Shown: piece by piece, positions 43,020 through 54,007 of the stretch
Layout of the letters: the number at the start of each line of letters is the position of its first letter
Position numbering within the stretch: the first letter of the stretch is position 1
The notes under the pieces: generated by a model
Told to the model about the DNA's origin: nothing
The model's database searches: none
What the model saw: the letters and a program-made list of their open reading frames with translations, nothing else
Program-made: the position numbers and the translations under genes
Assembly (NCBI GenBank): GCA_963931865.1
Contig: OZ007511.1
Location: 11,111,396 to 11,175,395, forward strand
Source of the DNA: Axinella damicornis
Taxonomy: Eukaryota > Porifera > Demospongiae > Axinellida > Axinellidae
Length of the DNA: 64,000 nucleotides
Direction: 5' to 3'

Positions 43020-43170
43020 CCGGGACCTGCAATCCTCGTACATCTGAAACTTGCAGTGCAAATCACGAAGGTGCCACGAGAGCCTATCCTGATAACTGAA
43101 AAATGAAGACGAAATTTTTTTCGTGCTTTGCGCATTCTGATCGGCACTACACACTTCTATGCACTGCCTT
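43020..43170. repeat. Intronic dispersed repeat, copy 1
   Basis: AATCCTCGTACAT, GAAGGTGCCACGAGAGCC, ATCCTGATAACTGAAAA and GCACTGCCTTTGGCAG-like blocks are shared in order with 44490-44650. It lies in the intron joining the coiled-coil and Gα parts. Confidence 0.6.
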
Positions 43171-43249
43171 TGGCAGCGTGTAATTGTGCCATTATAATAT
43201 TGGCCGGACAAGTTATTTTGCTTTCTACTGCCCTGTATATTATACTAAC

Positions 43250-46200
43250 CTCAGAATCTTTAGCTGCAGGTTTAGGTTCGGGCACCACTGGAGCCCTTGT
43301 CTTCTCTGATCCACTGACTGGTGACTTCTGATCTTGGATATCATCCCGCCCCTCATTCGCCTGCTCTAGCTCACTCTTCTTTGTGACACTCTCAAGTTGA
43401 CTGAGCTGGTGCTTCCTGAGGTCAATCTGGATTTCAAGGTCTGATAGTGCTTGCTTAGCTGCTTCAACCTGTAAACATTAGTATAGGACACTATTTCACA
43501 CAAGGTATAGGACACTATTTCACACAAGGTACATACTCTTTCACGATAGTGAACTGCATACAAGGTGAACATTGGTATATAATGTGACCAACCTTAGCCA
43601 GCAACTCTTTAGCCCGGGAACCATGCTGGTGCTCTCCATTCAGTTTCTCAATGGTTCCCTTTAGCTTTTCCCTCAGAGCGTCCAGCTTTTGCTGCATACC
43701 GCAGAGTTGTGAGCTCTTGGTCTCAAGTTGGCTCTTTACATCAGACAGCTCTTCCTATATGATTTTAGAGTAAGTACTAACCATTATACATTCTTGAGGG
43801 TTTACAATCTCTACCCATAATTATACCACAGTTTGTTGATGCAAAGCATTCCACACACAATTGTTATTTTAACAAAAGTCTTACTACTTAGCTGTATACA
43901 TAGAGCGAATGTTATGGGGCAGGATTTGTCGGAGGTTACCCATGAGCCAGACCAACATTGAGCGCAGTGGCGGATCTAAGGTAGGGCCTGGTAGGGCCTA
44001 GGCCCTACCAACTGGTGCAAGTGCCCTACCAACTGGAGCCCTACCATCAGTGGAGTAGCCAAGCCGGCCTGGTAGGGCAACGCCCTACCAATATTAGGCT
44101 ATAGGCCCGGGCAATGAGAATGGCAACTAAAGTGCAGAGCACCCAGCCAGTGTGAATGCCACCGAGCCAGGCAAACAGCAAACGTACGGAAACAGTACCT
44201 CCGGCGTGAGGCGATGGCCGGCCTAGGTGCGGCACCTAATATTTCTATCTACGTTCTGTATAACCACGCGACTAGCTATGAATGTCTGGCAAGTGAGGCA
44301 ACTGACGGTATTCAAATGCAGCAAGAGTAACAGTGAGTCTGGTTCTGATGATAATCAGTCAGATGATGATGAGCAGCCAGTAAAAAAAAACTCGTGTCAG
44401 TTGTGAAGAGACATCCGGAGCGACTCTTCTCAGCGGTCCACCAGCGACTACAGGTGCTCCACCGGTTCAGGCGAACAAAACGTCTCTCTGCAGCATCGAT
44501 CCTCGTACATATGGAACTTGAAGTGAAAAGCATGAAGGTGCCACGAGAGCCCATCCTGATAACTGAAAAGTTAAGGTGAAATTTTTTTTCCACGCTTCGC
44601 GCGGACTGATCAGCACTCCACGCCTCTATGCATTGCCTTTGGCAGTGTGCATAAACAGTGCCCTACAAATTCAATATTCCTGGCTATGCCACTGAGACCT
44701 TACAAGTTAGTTTTTGCACTGCCATGAGCCTTTTAATATTGTTTTGTAGATGAGGATCCCACACTGCACAGTAATAAATTATTCCAGAAACGGGCGGACT
44801 AGGGTAGTTTGCATTTGGTGAACATTCCAGCCACTATATACATCCTCGATGCAAGAAAGCGTGAACTGTCTACCGGTTCGATGGATGATGGCAACAACAA
44901 TAACAGAGACCACTCGTGGACCTACCTATCCATTTGCTAGAACAATAGGCGAACCATGAACAGTCTACCTGGTGACAACAAAGACGGGGACCGCTTGTGG
45001 AGTAGTGGACCTACTGCCATGCATGGGTGGCGTACCTGCTAGACTGCTCCAGCTAACCGACTCACAGTTCTGGTGATGTGAACAAGTGTCATAATTTGTT
45101 TGGCCTACTATGCTCATTGCATTCTGATGGTAGTCATGTGCATGCACTCGCTCAGGCTCGCCCTCCAATGCCCTCTATATAGTAGCTAAGCAGTGTGTGA
45201 ATAAGTTATAGTTATACTACCAGCTGCTGTGGTTTATCAGGAATACACGAGGCTGTTATTCAATTAGAGGCTGTTATTCAATTAGAGGCCGAGGCGCAGC
45301 CGAGGCTTCTAGCTAATTGAATAACAGCCGAGTGTGTTCCTGATAAACCACAGCAGCTGGTAGTACAACTGGCTTGTACTACAGTGGCTTCTAAGTGCAC
45401 TTCCTAAAGTGGCTTCTGTACACTAATTTGTGCTGACAAGGGTGTATGTAGTTAGACGACGGGTGTATGGGTGTATGGTAGTTAGACGACGGGTAGCAGA
45501 TTATGCTATATAAACTGTGGTCGGCACCTTTCAAGTGCGTCATCACTGTAGTACAAATTAGCTATAGTTAACCCTTATCTTTAGACAGGTGGATGTTGTG
45601 GGAGGATAATTATATGTCTATCACAGTAACTGTTATTCTAACTACTAGCATAGTAGTGGCATGTCCAAACAACTGTGAATTCTATTTGAAATGACTGCAA
45701 AGTGCATGTGTTGTGAATAACAGGAGAAGCAACAGGAAGGCATTTGTACTATACCTGGTCACAGTATCTTACCTGCAGCTGCTTAAGTTGAGCCTGTGCA
45801 CCAATTTCTGCCTCTTCCAGGGTTTGAATCATCTCCAGTTTGTTCACATGCTCATACGGATCTTCAATTTGGGACTTCATCTCATCTAGCTGCTGCAGAG
45901 CTTCTCTGGCAGAGGGGCGCTTTCTGGGGTCGTTCTGTAGGCACCGTGTGATCAGATGGACTAGAGAATGTTCATCACCCAACATCTCCTTTAGCTGACC
46001 AATGAATCGAGCACGGCGTTGGACTTCTGAACGACCCATGATCATTCCCGGGTTGTCTGGGTCCATACAAGTGGGAGCAACAGGTAGGGGCAACTCTTGG
46101 ATACCAGTGAAGAGAGAGAGCTCTCCAAATGCAAACATGTCAATTGCAGCATTGTACTTGGGGTTTTCCTCGAGCGCTTCAGGAGGCATGTAGGCCAGCG

Positions 46201-46998
46201 TGCCTGGGGTCTAAAAGCATGACTAACTGTAAAATGACTGTTTATAATTTCGAAGTGGATGTTGGTCCAGCAGGAAGTAGGGCAATGGGTTAGGGTATAT
46301 TAGGGCCAGGGCCAGTTCTAAATGCATGTGCGTTTCCGGTACCTATACCTAAAGTATGTACTTCCTTCCGGACCAATATACACGTCGTTATAATTTACAA
46401 CAATCTTTTCCCTCACCTGAGTCATAGTAGCTGCTTGCTGGCCTGGGCGAAGGTTTAGGATACGAGCTACTCCAAGGTCAGCTACTTTGGCAACCATTGA
46501 AGAATTGAGCAGTATATTCCTCGATGTCAAATCTCTGTGGATTATCGGAGGAGAGTGATTGTGAAGGTAGACCAGACCACATGCAACATCACGGAGGATA
46601 GAGCGTTTCAGGTAGAGGGGTATGTTCGGTTTGCTCTCGAGCAGCTCATCGAGGCTGGTCAAGAGGTACTCCATGATAAGAACTGGCAAATTCGAGTCCC
46701 GGAGGAAGCAGATTCCTAAGAACTGTACGATGTGAGGATGACGCAGCCCTGACATCAGCTGGCATTCGTCCACAAACTTCTGGGTGATATCCTGCACCCC
46801 TGCATTGCCCGCTTCAACGAGAGCGTCATGGAGCTTCTTTCCAGCACACATAAGTCCGTCCACCTCCAGTTCCTCCACGCCGCCATAGGAGCCGACTCCA
46901 AGCTGCCTGCCAGTTGGACGAACATTTTCGATGACGAACCGCTGAAGCTGTGGAGATTCATGAAAACTTTGCCGCACTGCACGGCGCCGAACGGCCAT
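43250..46998 (-). CDS. TKL-type protein kinase with C-terminal coiled coil; probable N-terminal part of a kinase-Gα fusion
   Basis: Four minus-strand exons with GT-AG borders, all in phase 0: 46998-46417, 46210-45773, 43754-43593 and 43468-43250 (467 residues). The ATG opens MAVRRRAVRQSFHESPQ. The kinase domain has GVGSYGGV (Gly loop), CAGKKLH (ATP Lys), HRDLTSRNILL (catalytic loop), ADLGVAR (DLG in place of DFG, common in TKL kinases), AYMPPEA and an RKRPSAREAL end, so it should be active on Ser/Thr (or Tyr). EEAEIGAQAQLKQLQ, KSQLETKSSQLCGMQQKLDA and VEAAKQALSDLEIQIDLRKH form a coiled coil. A Pro/Ser/Glu linker (KTRAPVVPEPKPAAKDSE) then meets a GAG/GTTAGT donor in phase 0; the next phase-0 acceptor downstream opens the Gα exon at 42388. 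If that splice is not used, the frame would end about 27 codons later. Confidence 0.85.
43975..44110. repeat. CCCTACCA-rich intronic repeat
   Basis: Multiple GCCCTACCAA/TGGTAGGGC words in both orientations form short palindromes in the intron between the kinase and coiled-coil exons. Confidence 0.55.
44490..44650. repeat. Intronic dispersed repeat, copy 2
   Basis: Second copy of 43020-43170 in the same orientation, about 1.45 kb away, in the preceding intron. Confidence 0.6.
45210..45370. repeat. Foldback repeat, GTGGTTTATCAGGAA family, in a kinase intron
   Basis: TACTACCAGCTGCTGTGG and TTTATCAGGAA are inverted at the right (TTCCTGATAAA, CCACAGCAGCTGGTAGTA), with a tandem GAGGCTGTTATTCAATTA unit in the left arm. 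GTTGTACTACC with AACTGGCTTGTACT beyond the right arm matches, inverted, the left flank of the 39741 repeat. Both belong to one family. Confidence 0.65.
46251..46387. mobile_element. Short MULE-like MITE in a kinase intron, exact 9-bp duplication
   Basis: Inverted copy of the 33277 element: CGAAGTGGATGTTGGTCC at the left, GGACCAATATACACGTCG at the right. TTATAATTT is duplicated exactly (46242-46250 and 46388-46396). It occupies most of the 206-bp intron between the two kinase exons, so it may have enlarged a very short intron. Confidence 0.85.
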
Positions 46999-47296
46999 CG
47001 CAAGTTGGATGCGCAGAGCGGGGGTAAACTTTTAGCCTCGTTCACAGGCCATCGCCTAGCTTTTCGTAATTGACTCTATTCAGACTTCTGACCGGAGTAA
47101 CTAGTCCAGTCGTCGGACCAGCGGCCCAGATATGAGTAGCTAATTAACGCCCAGATAATGACTGAAGACCCTTCCGTGGTGGCGCTTCGAAGCTTCCGGC
47201 AGGGCATGCGCGACTGCGTGATTTTTGTGACCGAATAATAGCCGCGCCCTGTCAAATTACCATCGGTCAATAGTGTTTGACCTGATCCTGCCAGAG
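46999..47296. promoter_or_regulatory. Bidirectional promoter region between kinase and KMO-like gene
   Basis: Only about 298 bp separate the two divergent start codons. The region is GC-richer than the surroundings and also contains a TAGCCTCGTTCACAGGC fragment (47033-47050) of the TAGCCTC family near the kinase start. Shared regulation is inferred from geometry only. Confidence 0.45.
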
Positions 47297-48669
47297 ATGA
47301 CTGAACGCAGAGGCGGGATTAAAAAAGAGACCTCAGTGGCAGTCATTGGCGGTGGCTTGGTGGGTCCCCTCCACGCCATTCTGCTGGCCCAGAAGGGGCT
47401 TCTTGTGGATCTGTACGAGGCAAGGCATGATATTCGACAACTTCAGCATGTGGGCGGTCGCAACATCAACATAAGTCTAAGTGGGCGTGGGAGAGAAGCT
47501 CTGAGAGCTGCAGGATTAGAAGACGCTATGATCGAGAGTGGCGTTCCAATGATTGGCTTAATGATCCACGTCCCATCTGGGGAAACGCATGTAACTTACA
47601 GCCCTTTGGAAAGAAGGGCCAATTTATATACTCCGTTAATCGGTGGAAGTTGAATGAACTGCTACTCACAAAAGCAGAAGCCAAGTATGGAGTCTCAGTT
47701 CATTTTGAGCATAAATTGGCTCGTGCAAACCTTGAAGAGAAGACTTTAGTCTTTCAAGTGGGACAGGGAAAGGTTCAAGAGAAAATGGTGAAAACTGATT
47801 TTGTTTTTGGTTGTGATGGTGCGCACTCGACTGTACGACGGCAGATGATGCGATGGGGGAGGCTCAACTATAGCCAAGAGTACATTGATCATGGCTACAG
47901 AGAACTGACTATGCCACCTACTGCAAGTGGAGATTTTGCCCTTGCTACCAACTACCTTCATACCTGGCCTCGAGGGGAATTCATGATGGTTGCCCTCCCC
48001 AACTATGATCGCACGTTCACCCTGACTCTCTTCATGCCGTTTAAGGTCTTTGAGTCAATTGAAACAGAGGAGGATCTCCTCGTGTTCTTCAATAAACACT
48101 TCCCAGACGTGTTTGATAAGATAGGAGCGGAACGTCTGGTTCAGGATTATTTCCGCAACCCGACCGGAAAAATTATTTCCATCAAGTGCTATCCATACTT
48201 CATGGCTGGAAGTACAGTAATCCTTGGTGATGCAGCCCATGCTATGGCTCCCTTCTACGGTCAGGGGATGAATGCCGGATTTGAGGACTGCCTCATCTTC
48301 TACAACCTCCTGGAGCAGTTTGATAATGACCTTCAGAAAGCAGCTACCAAGTATTCTGAAACACGCTGGAAGGATGCAAATGCCATTGCCGATCTCTCCA
48401 TGAATCGCTATCTATTCATGCGTGCACATGTCAACCGTCCGATCTTCCTTCTGCGCACGTTTGTAAAGCATCTTGAAAATATCTTGCATGCCCTCTTCCC
48501 AAGAGCTTTCATCCCCCTGGAGTCCATGCTGGCATTCACAAGACTCCCGTACCAGACTGTCCATGAGCGAAATGAAAGGCAGATAAGCATCGTCAACAAG
48601 ACACTATTGTTCTTGACCATCTCATCACTAAGTGTATTGGGTTACGCTATTTTTCGTTTTGTTTTGTAG
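47297..48669 (+). CDS. Kynurenine 3-monooxygenase-like FAD enzyme, copy 1, with one frameshift
   Basis: KMO hydroxylates L-kynurenine to 3-hydroxykynurenine on the mitochondrial outer membrane, using FAD and NADPH. The ATG at 47297 is followed by the Rossmann FAD motif VAVIGGGLVGPLHAILLAQKG, the DLYEARHDIR segment, FGCDGAHSTVRRQMM, then GDAAHAMAPFYGQGMNAGFE (second FAD site) and a C-terminal hydrophobic anchor (LLFLTISSLSVLGYAIFRFV). The total is about 457 residues, near the family's usual 450-490. Near 47590 the frame shifts by two bases: the copy has 5 extra bases next to the PFGKKGQ segment compared with copy 2. The same spot contains GT...AG 11 bp apart, too short for an intron. No introns are seen. 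It could be a recent pseudogene or an assembly indel. Confidence 0.8.
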
Positions 48670-49189
48670 CTACAAGAGTACTGTGCGATACAGTAACTGT
48701 GGAGTGAATGTGCTGCTGTAATAATTATTTTCTCCCTATAATTACTCTCTGCCAGTCTGATTCGAGACACTGGTGGAAGGGGAATCGACAGATGACAGTG
48801 CAAAGGTGCATTCCCGTTTACATGCAGACCCTTGCAGGTTGCAAAATAGATAGGTGGGGTCTCTTATAAGGAGGGTGATTCAATTAGTTTATAGATCCCA
48901 TCCTCAAGACCCGCATACCTTTGCCTCTGGGAAACCAACCTGCAAAGGTCTGTAAACTTGCCGGTGTATCATTGTGATTTGAGAAGCCATGGCAACTAAA
49001 CTATAGCTACAACTGCTTCTGATGAATGTCTCAGTTCTCTAATCTCATAACCACAGTAATTAACCTTGAACTTTGGTTCCGCAAAGGAATGCTGGCATCA
49101 CGGGGCCACCGTTCACTTTTTTGCCGACGCAATCCCCCTTTTTGCCTTGACCTAGTACTGCGAACCATGTAACCAACCATGACGTCATA
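48670..49189. other. 3' flank of KMO copy 1 and LINE junction
   Basis: No gene is supported. The 5' junction of the retrotransposon lies near 49190-49260; no target duplication was identified. Confidence 0.4.
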
Positions 49190-52020
49190 ATGACGTTGCG
49201 TAGTATACGGAGGTATACGGTCCAAGAAATAAGATATACGGAGGTGCATCGCCCCTTGACTACAAAAATTAATACCAACAGCCATTCTACATTTCAATTT
49301 AAGATCCTGAGACGATCTGCAGACTCCCTCCTTGAAGAGGTCCTGGATAGATTGACACCCTCCGAACCAACATTCAACCATCAAATCCACTGGTCACCCG
49401 AGCTGATAACTGAATTGGAAGAATCCTTCTATACTGATACTTTCAAGCACAAACTCGCGAGCCTCATGTCCCAACTGGACACAGACAAAGTTAATGAGAA
49501 TATCTCTGGTTTCACTGACCTACTTCAGTCCACAATTCGCCTATGCTCAAATGCAAAACCAAAACCCAACAAATATACAGCACGACCCTTCCCAAGAAAC
49601 TCATGGTTTGATGCCGAATGCAAAGAAAAGAAGAGAGAGGTCAAACGTTTAGCCAAACATGTGCAAAAACGCCCAGGCTGTACGCTTATACTGAACAACT
49701 TCTGGAGGGCTAAGAGAGAGTACAAGGCCTTGACTAGACAAAAGAAACGCAGAACTACGGCAGAGCTACATGCTAAACTGGAGGCCATGAAAACTAACAA
49801 CCCCCGGGTTTTCTGGAGCAAAATAAGAGCCACTGAAAAAACTTCAGAAGAACCCATTCCAATAAACATAAAACATTTGCACATGCACTTCAGTGATTTA
49901 GCTGATGGACCTCTCCCAACTACAACAATCAAAGCTACCCTTGGGAACGAATTTAACATCCTGACCGACACCCCATTCTCAGAGGAGGAAGTGCTAATCG
50001 CTGTTAAGAGATTGAAACGACATAAAGCTCCAGGCCCGGATGGACTTCCCCCAGTGGTATTCAAACTCTTTAATAACTGTTTGATCTCACACCTCACAAC
50101 ATTATTCAATTCAATTCTGTCCACGGAAACTTTCCCGGAGGCTTGGAGCCTGGGTGCAATCAAACCCATATACAAGAAAGGGGACAAGAGCATCCCATCA
50201 AACTATAGAGGCATCACCCTTCTTAATGTGATGGGAAAGATCTTCACTTCAATTATACGAGACAGGATATCCAATTGGGCTGAATCCAACGGTAAACTGA
50301 ATGAGTCCCAATTCGGATTCAGAGCAAACCGGAGAACAACGGATGCTATTTTCATTATAAACACAATCACACAAATATTCAGAAAGAAGAAGAAACCACT
50401 CTACACATGCTTCATTGATTTTTCCAAAGCTTTCGACAAGGTACACCATGCTCTCTTATGGGAGAAATTGGCTTCCATTGGCATAAGCTCGAAGATGCTT
50501 TCCATCTTGCAAAGCATGTATGCACAGGCAACATCCAGACTATGTGCGAACCATGAGGAATCAGAAATTTTTGCATGCAGAAGAGGAGTCCGACAAGGAT
50601 GCAACCTAAGCCCTCTCCTCTTCAGTCTCTTCATCAATGACTTAGACCAGTTTCTGACTGATAACAACTCGGGTTCAGTACAGCTTGTGCAAACACATCT
50701 ACGGCTCCTCCTCTTTGCAGATGATCTTGTCCTGCTAGCCTCCTCTCCAGCAGAACTGCAGACCTCCATCAATCTATTAGGCAATTTCTGTGAAGCCTCA
50801 AATCTATCAATCAACTTTGAAAAAACAAAAATTGTCATCTACAACAACAAAAGGAACTCACAGGATACACAATTCAGTCTGAATGAACACCCTATTGAAG
50901 TAGTAAAAAGCTACAAGTATCTTGGAATTCTCTTATCTGATAGTGCCTCCCTCAAACCAGCTATCTCCACCCTCACCAATCAAGCACAGAAAGCAATGTT
51001 TTCTCTTTTCAAGAAAATTAGACTTCTGCAATTTCCCAAACCATCTCTCCTTTGCCATCTCTTCGACTCTCTGATATCCCCAATAGCCAACTATGGGTGT
51101 GAGGTATGGGGCCATGTGAAAGCAGATGACTTAGAAATAGTCCACCGTAGATTCTGCAAATTTGCGCTAGGAGTACCCAACACAGCAACGAACCTAGCAG
51201 TGTATGGGGAATTGGGCAGAGTCCCCCTGGAAATCAAGAGAAGAAGTGCAATCATAAAATATTGGCTACGAATTGTTTCTGACTGGAATACTCCAGTTCT
51301 GCTCAAAGAAGCATATCTCATGCAAACAGAAAGTGGTTCAGACTGGCTATCCTATATAAAACAAACCTTAGACAACTTGGGCTTCTCCAATATATGGTCA
51401 AATCCCTCATCGGCGCCCAAAGGTCCCTTTCTTGCCGAACTGGAACAAAGATGTAGGGATCAGTACGTCCAAACGTGGCATAGCCAACTAGCATCAACAA
51501 CAGGAAAATTGAGATTTTACAAGCTATTCAAAACAACATTCGAAAGAGAATCCTACCTCAACCTGCCACCTCACCTACGGGTCCCAATCACAAAGGTGAG
51601 GATCAGCTGCCACCCCCTCCATATCGAGACTGGCCGTTACAGGCTGCCCACTCCAATCCCCTGCGATGAGAGGTTCTGCTGGTACTGTGATGGAAGAGTG
51701 GAAGATGAGTTGCATTTTGTATTCCAATGCCGCCTGTACGAAGCTCTAACGGAACGAACCAGACTACTGCAGTATTGCCAAACGATAAACTATTCCTTCA
51801 ACTATCTAGAGGATATTGAAAAATTTAGGCTTATATGGAAGGCCAGGAATGGTCGTGCAATATACCTATTGGGTGTTTTTTTACTTAAGGCATTCCAATT
51901 AAGACAACTGTTTATAAGGAATCGTCCAACTACAACTTAGAGTTTATTGAGTTTTCTCACTTTGACTGTTGGGCCTTCTGGCCATTATCTGTCATTAAAA
52001 TTTATATATATATAGTAATG
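49190..52020 (+). mobile_element. Non-LTR retrotransposon (LINE), 5'-truncated, with a 916-codon open reverse transcriptase frame
   Basis: The frame is open without a stop from about 49190 to 51940. N-terminal residues 1-200 fit the linker after a missing apurinic-type endonuclease. RT motifs follow in order: KAPGPDGLPPVVFK, IKPIYKKGD, NYRGITLLNVMGKIF, QFGFRANRRTTDAIF, YTCFIDFSKAFDKVHH, GVRQGCNLSPLLFSLFINDL, LLLFADDLVLLA (FADD catalytic box) and YKYLGILLS. A C-terminal zinc knuckle (FCWYCDGRVEDELHFVFQC) follows. No tail signal beyond an (AT)n run at about 52003-52015 is seen. The lack of stops indicates a young insertion. The clade cannot be fixed without a tree. It is unrelated to the fragment at 31357. 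Confidence 0.85.
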
Positions 52021-52030
52021 GACACGTGCA

Positions 52031-52386
52031 ATGAAGGTTGACGAGCGCGTTGACGATCCGAGCGGCCGTGGAAGAAGCGCGTCCTCCTACCAAGAAGCTC
52101 TGCAGTTGTGGGGCAGATCTCTCATCACTGAGCGTATATCACGTCGGAAAACACTTGGCTGGGTCGAATCACTTGAAGGTACCGGCAGCGAGTGGGCTGC
52201 GGGCGCCCACGTCCACCCGAAGAGGACGCCTGTGGTGCAGCGCCCGTGCGCAGAGCTGAATTTGAGGTAGCGAGAGGGCCTAGGGGGGGATAGGGAGGCG
52301 GTTTTGACGGCATAAAAGGCTAGAATCACTGCAAGTACCAAATTGCCACTCCGAGTACTTTTTTGCCTGAGGGGAGAAACAACCAA
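52031..52386. other. GC-rich segment with a zinc-finger-like peptide, no start codon
   Basis: The frame at 52038-52259 encodes CSCGADLSSLSVYHVGKHLA with a C-x-C...H-x3-H pattern reminiscent of a small zinc finger, but it begins only with a TTG and has no clear splice signals. The other open frames here overlap it. It may be the 5' part of a gene, or read-through sequence after the LINE. Confidence 0.2.
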
Positions 52387-52574
52387 CCAACTAATTTAAA
52401 AGTGGCATTGCGTCTGGCAATTTGGTAACTGTGGCCCCGTGGCTGGCATGCAGTTTTGTCTTGCAACACAATTATTTGGACTTGGGGGTGTAGCTAGTAC
52501 ATAAACATCATAATGCAACTTGAGAGGCGAAGCTGGCCCAGGTTATCTTACTCAAAATTACAACCATAGAGGAT

Positions 52575-53060
52575 GTCAATGTCAATGCAGTCAATGTAAC
52601 TGAATGTCAACGCACCCAATGCACCCAATGTCAATGCACCCAATGTCAATGCACCATTAATGTCAATGGACCATTAATGTCAATGCACCCAATGTCAATG
52701 CACCCAATGTTAATGCAGCCAATGTCAATGCAGCCAATGTCAATGCACCCAATGTCAATGTAGCCAATGTCAATGCACCCAATGTCAATGCACCCAATGT
52801 CAATGCAGCCAATGTCAATGCACCCAATGTCAATGCAGCCAATGTCATTGCAGCCAATGTCAATGCAGCCAATGTCAATGCAGCCAATGTCAATGCAGCC
52901 AATGTCAATGCAGCCAATGTCAATGCAGCCAATGTCAATGCAGCCAATATCTATGCAGTCAGGAGCGCATCAGCTGCCTTCGGTGGCTCATGCACTCTTG
53001 ATGCCGTCAATGTCAATGCACCTATAATGCCGATGTAGCCAATGTCAATGTCGCCACACC
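52575..53060. repeat. 15-bp minisatellite, unit CCAATGTCAATGCAG
   Basis: About 30 units with C/G variation at one position (CACCC or CAGCC). Because 15 is a multiple of 3 and the units lack stops, both strands stay open: the plus strand as MSMHP/MSMQP repeats, the minus strand as AALTL/GALTL repeats. Neither looks like a real coding region. Confidence 0.9.
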
Positions 53061-54007
53061 TAATGTTAATGTATACTCAGCTAATTTCAAGCTAGCAATA
53101 ATCAGGTATAATCTCTCAGCCTGCCCAACTGTGGGTCCACTGTCTTACGTACTGTCTCTTGACTATGGTTTATAGAACCGTTCCAGGACCTCTCCTTCTG
53201 GACCATCCACAGTTGCTTCTCAACTCTTGGACCTAATTTTCGGTAGGTTTCATGACTCAAAGATCCCCACAGTTTTATTAGCTAGGGCCCCTAAGAGTTC
53301 TACTAGGTAGTGTATATATAGCCATGCCATCCATTCCATATCCCCTGTATCCTGATGTTACTGTTGAGTACACCATCTTTAAACAGATGAAAAAATTGAA
53401 CATCAACTAATGGGCCTTGATTTGGGGTCACACGTTATACTTTCTACAGGCCATAATATATTAAGTACTGGCTCTCAAAGTCTATGCAGATTATGTTGGG
53501 GAAAGTATTCCCAAAATCGTTTACCCCGGATTTACAAATTCTTCCTAGAATAAAATCTATTCATAAAACAGCAACTACTCTGAAGCAAATCAATGCATAG
53601 ATGGTGGGCTTGTACAGAAAATCAATGCAAAACTAATACAAGTTGCGTATGCAAGGAAGTACATGCAATACAGTTTACGTAAGTAGCTAATTCACAGGTG
53701 TGCATGATGACATTAAGCCTCAGTAAAACACTCCGCATGCAAAAACTGAAGAAAAAAACACGCACAAAAAACAGCAAAAAAACAGACAAACGTTTTAGGG
53801 TTGCAAAGTAAATGGATAAAGGGTTAATACAGTTAAAGTAGAAAATGAATCAAAATATAAAAACAAAATAAAATATATGAAACCAACAAAGTTAGGGTTA
53901 AGTAATAATAATTATAAAACAAAAGTGTTATTTGATCGGTGAAAGAAATTGCTACACCTTGAGTTGTAGTAGCTAATGGCGTAATGTGCATTAATTGAAT
54001 TACGATT
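53061..54007. other. Noncoding spacer 3' of the Pmp-like gene
   Basis: No gene is supported. A-rich blocks occur at about 53745-53880. The 3' UTR of the minus-strand gene should lie at the right end of this stretch. Confidence 0.4.

Noticed and set aside
47585..47605. An 11-bp GT...AG segment in KMO copy 1 whose removal restores the frame
   Set aside because: Far too short for a spliceosomal intron; an indel or assembly error is more likely.
52575..53060. Regular repeat array that could suggest a CRISPR or a repetitive protein
   Set aside because: Units are 15 bp and contiguous, with no spacers; both strands stay open only because 15 is divisible by three. It is a minisatellite.
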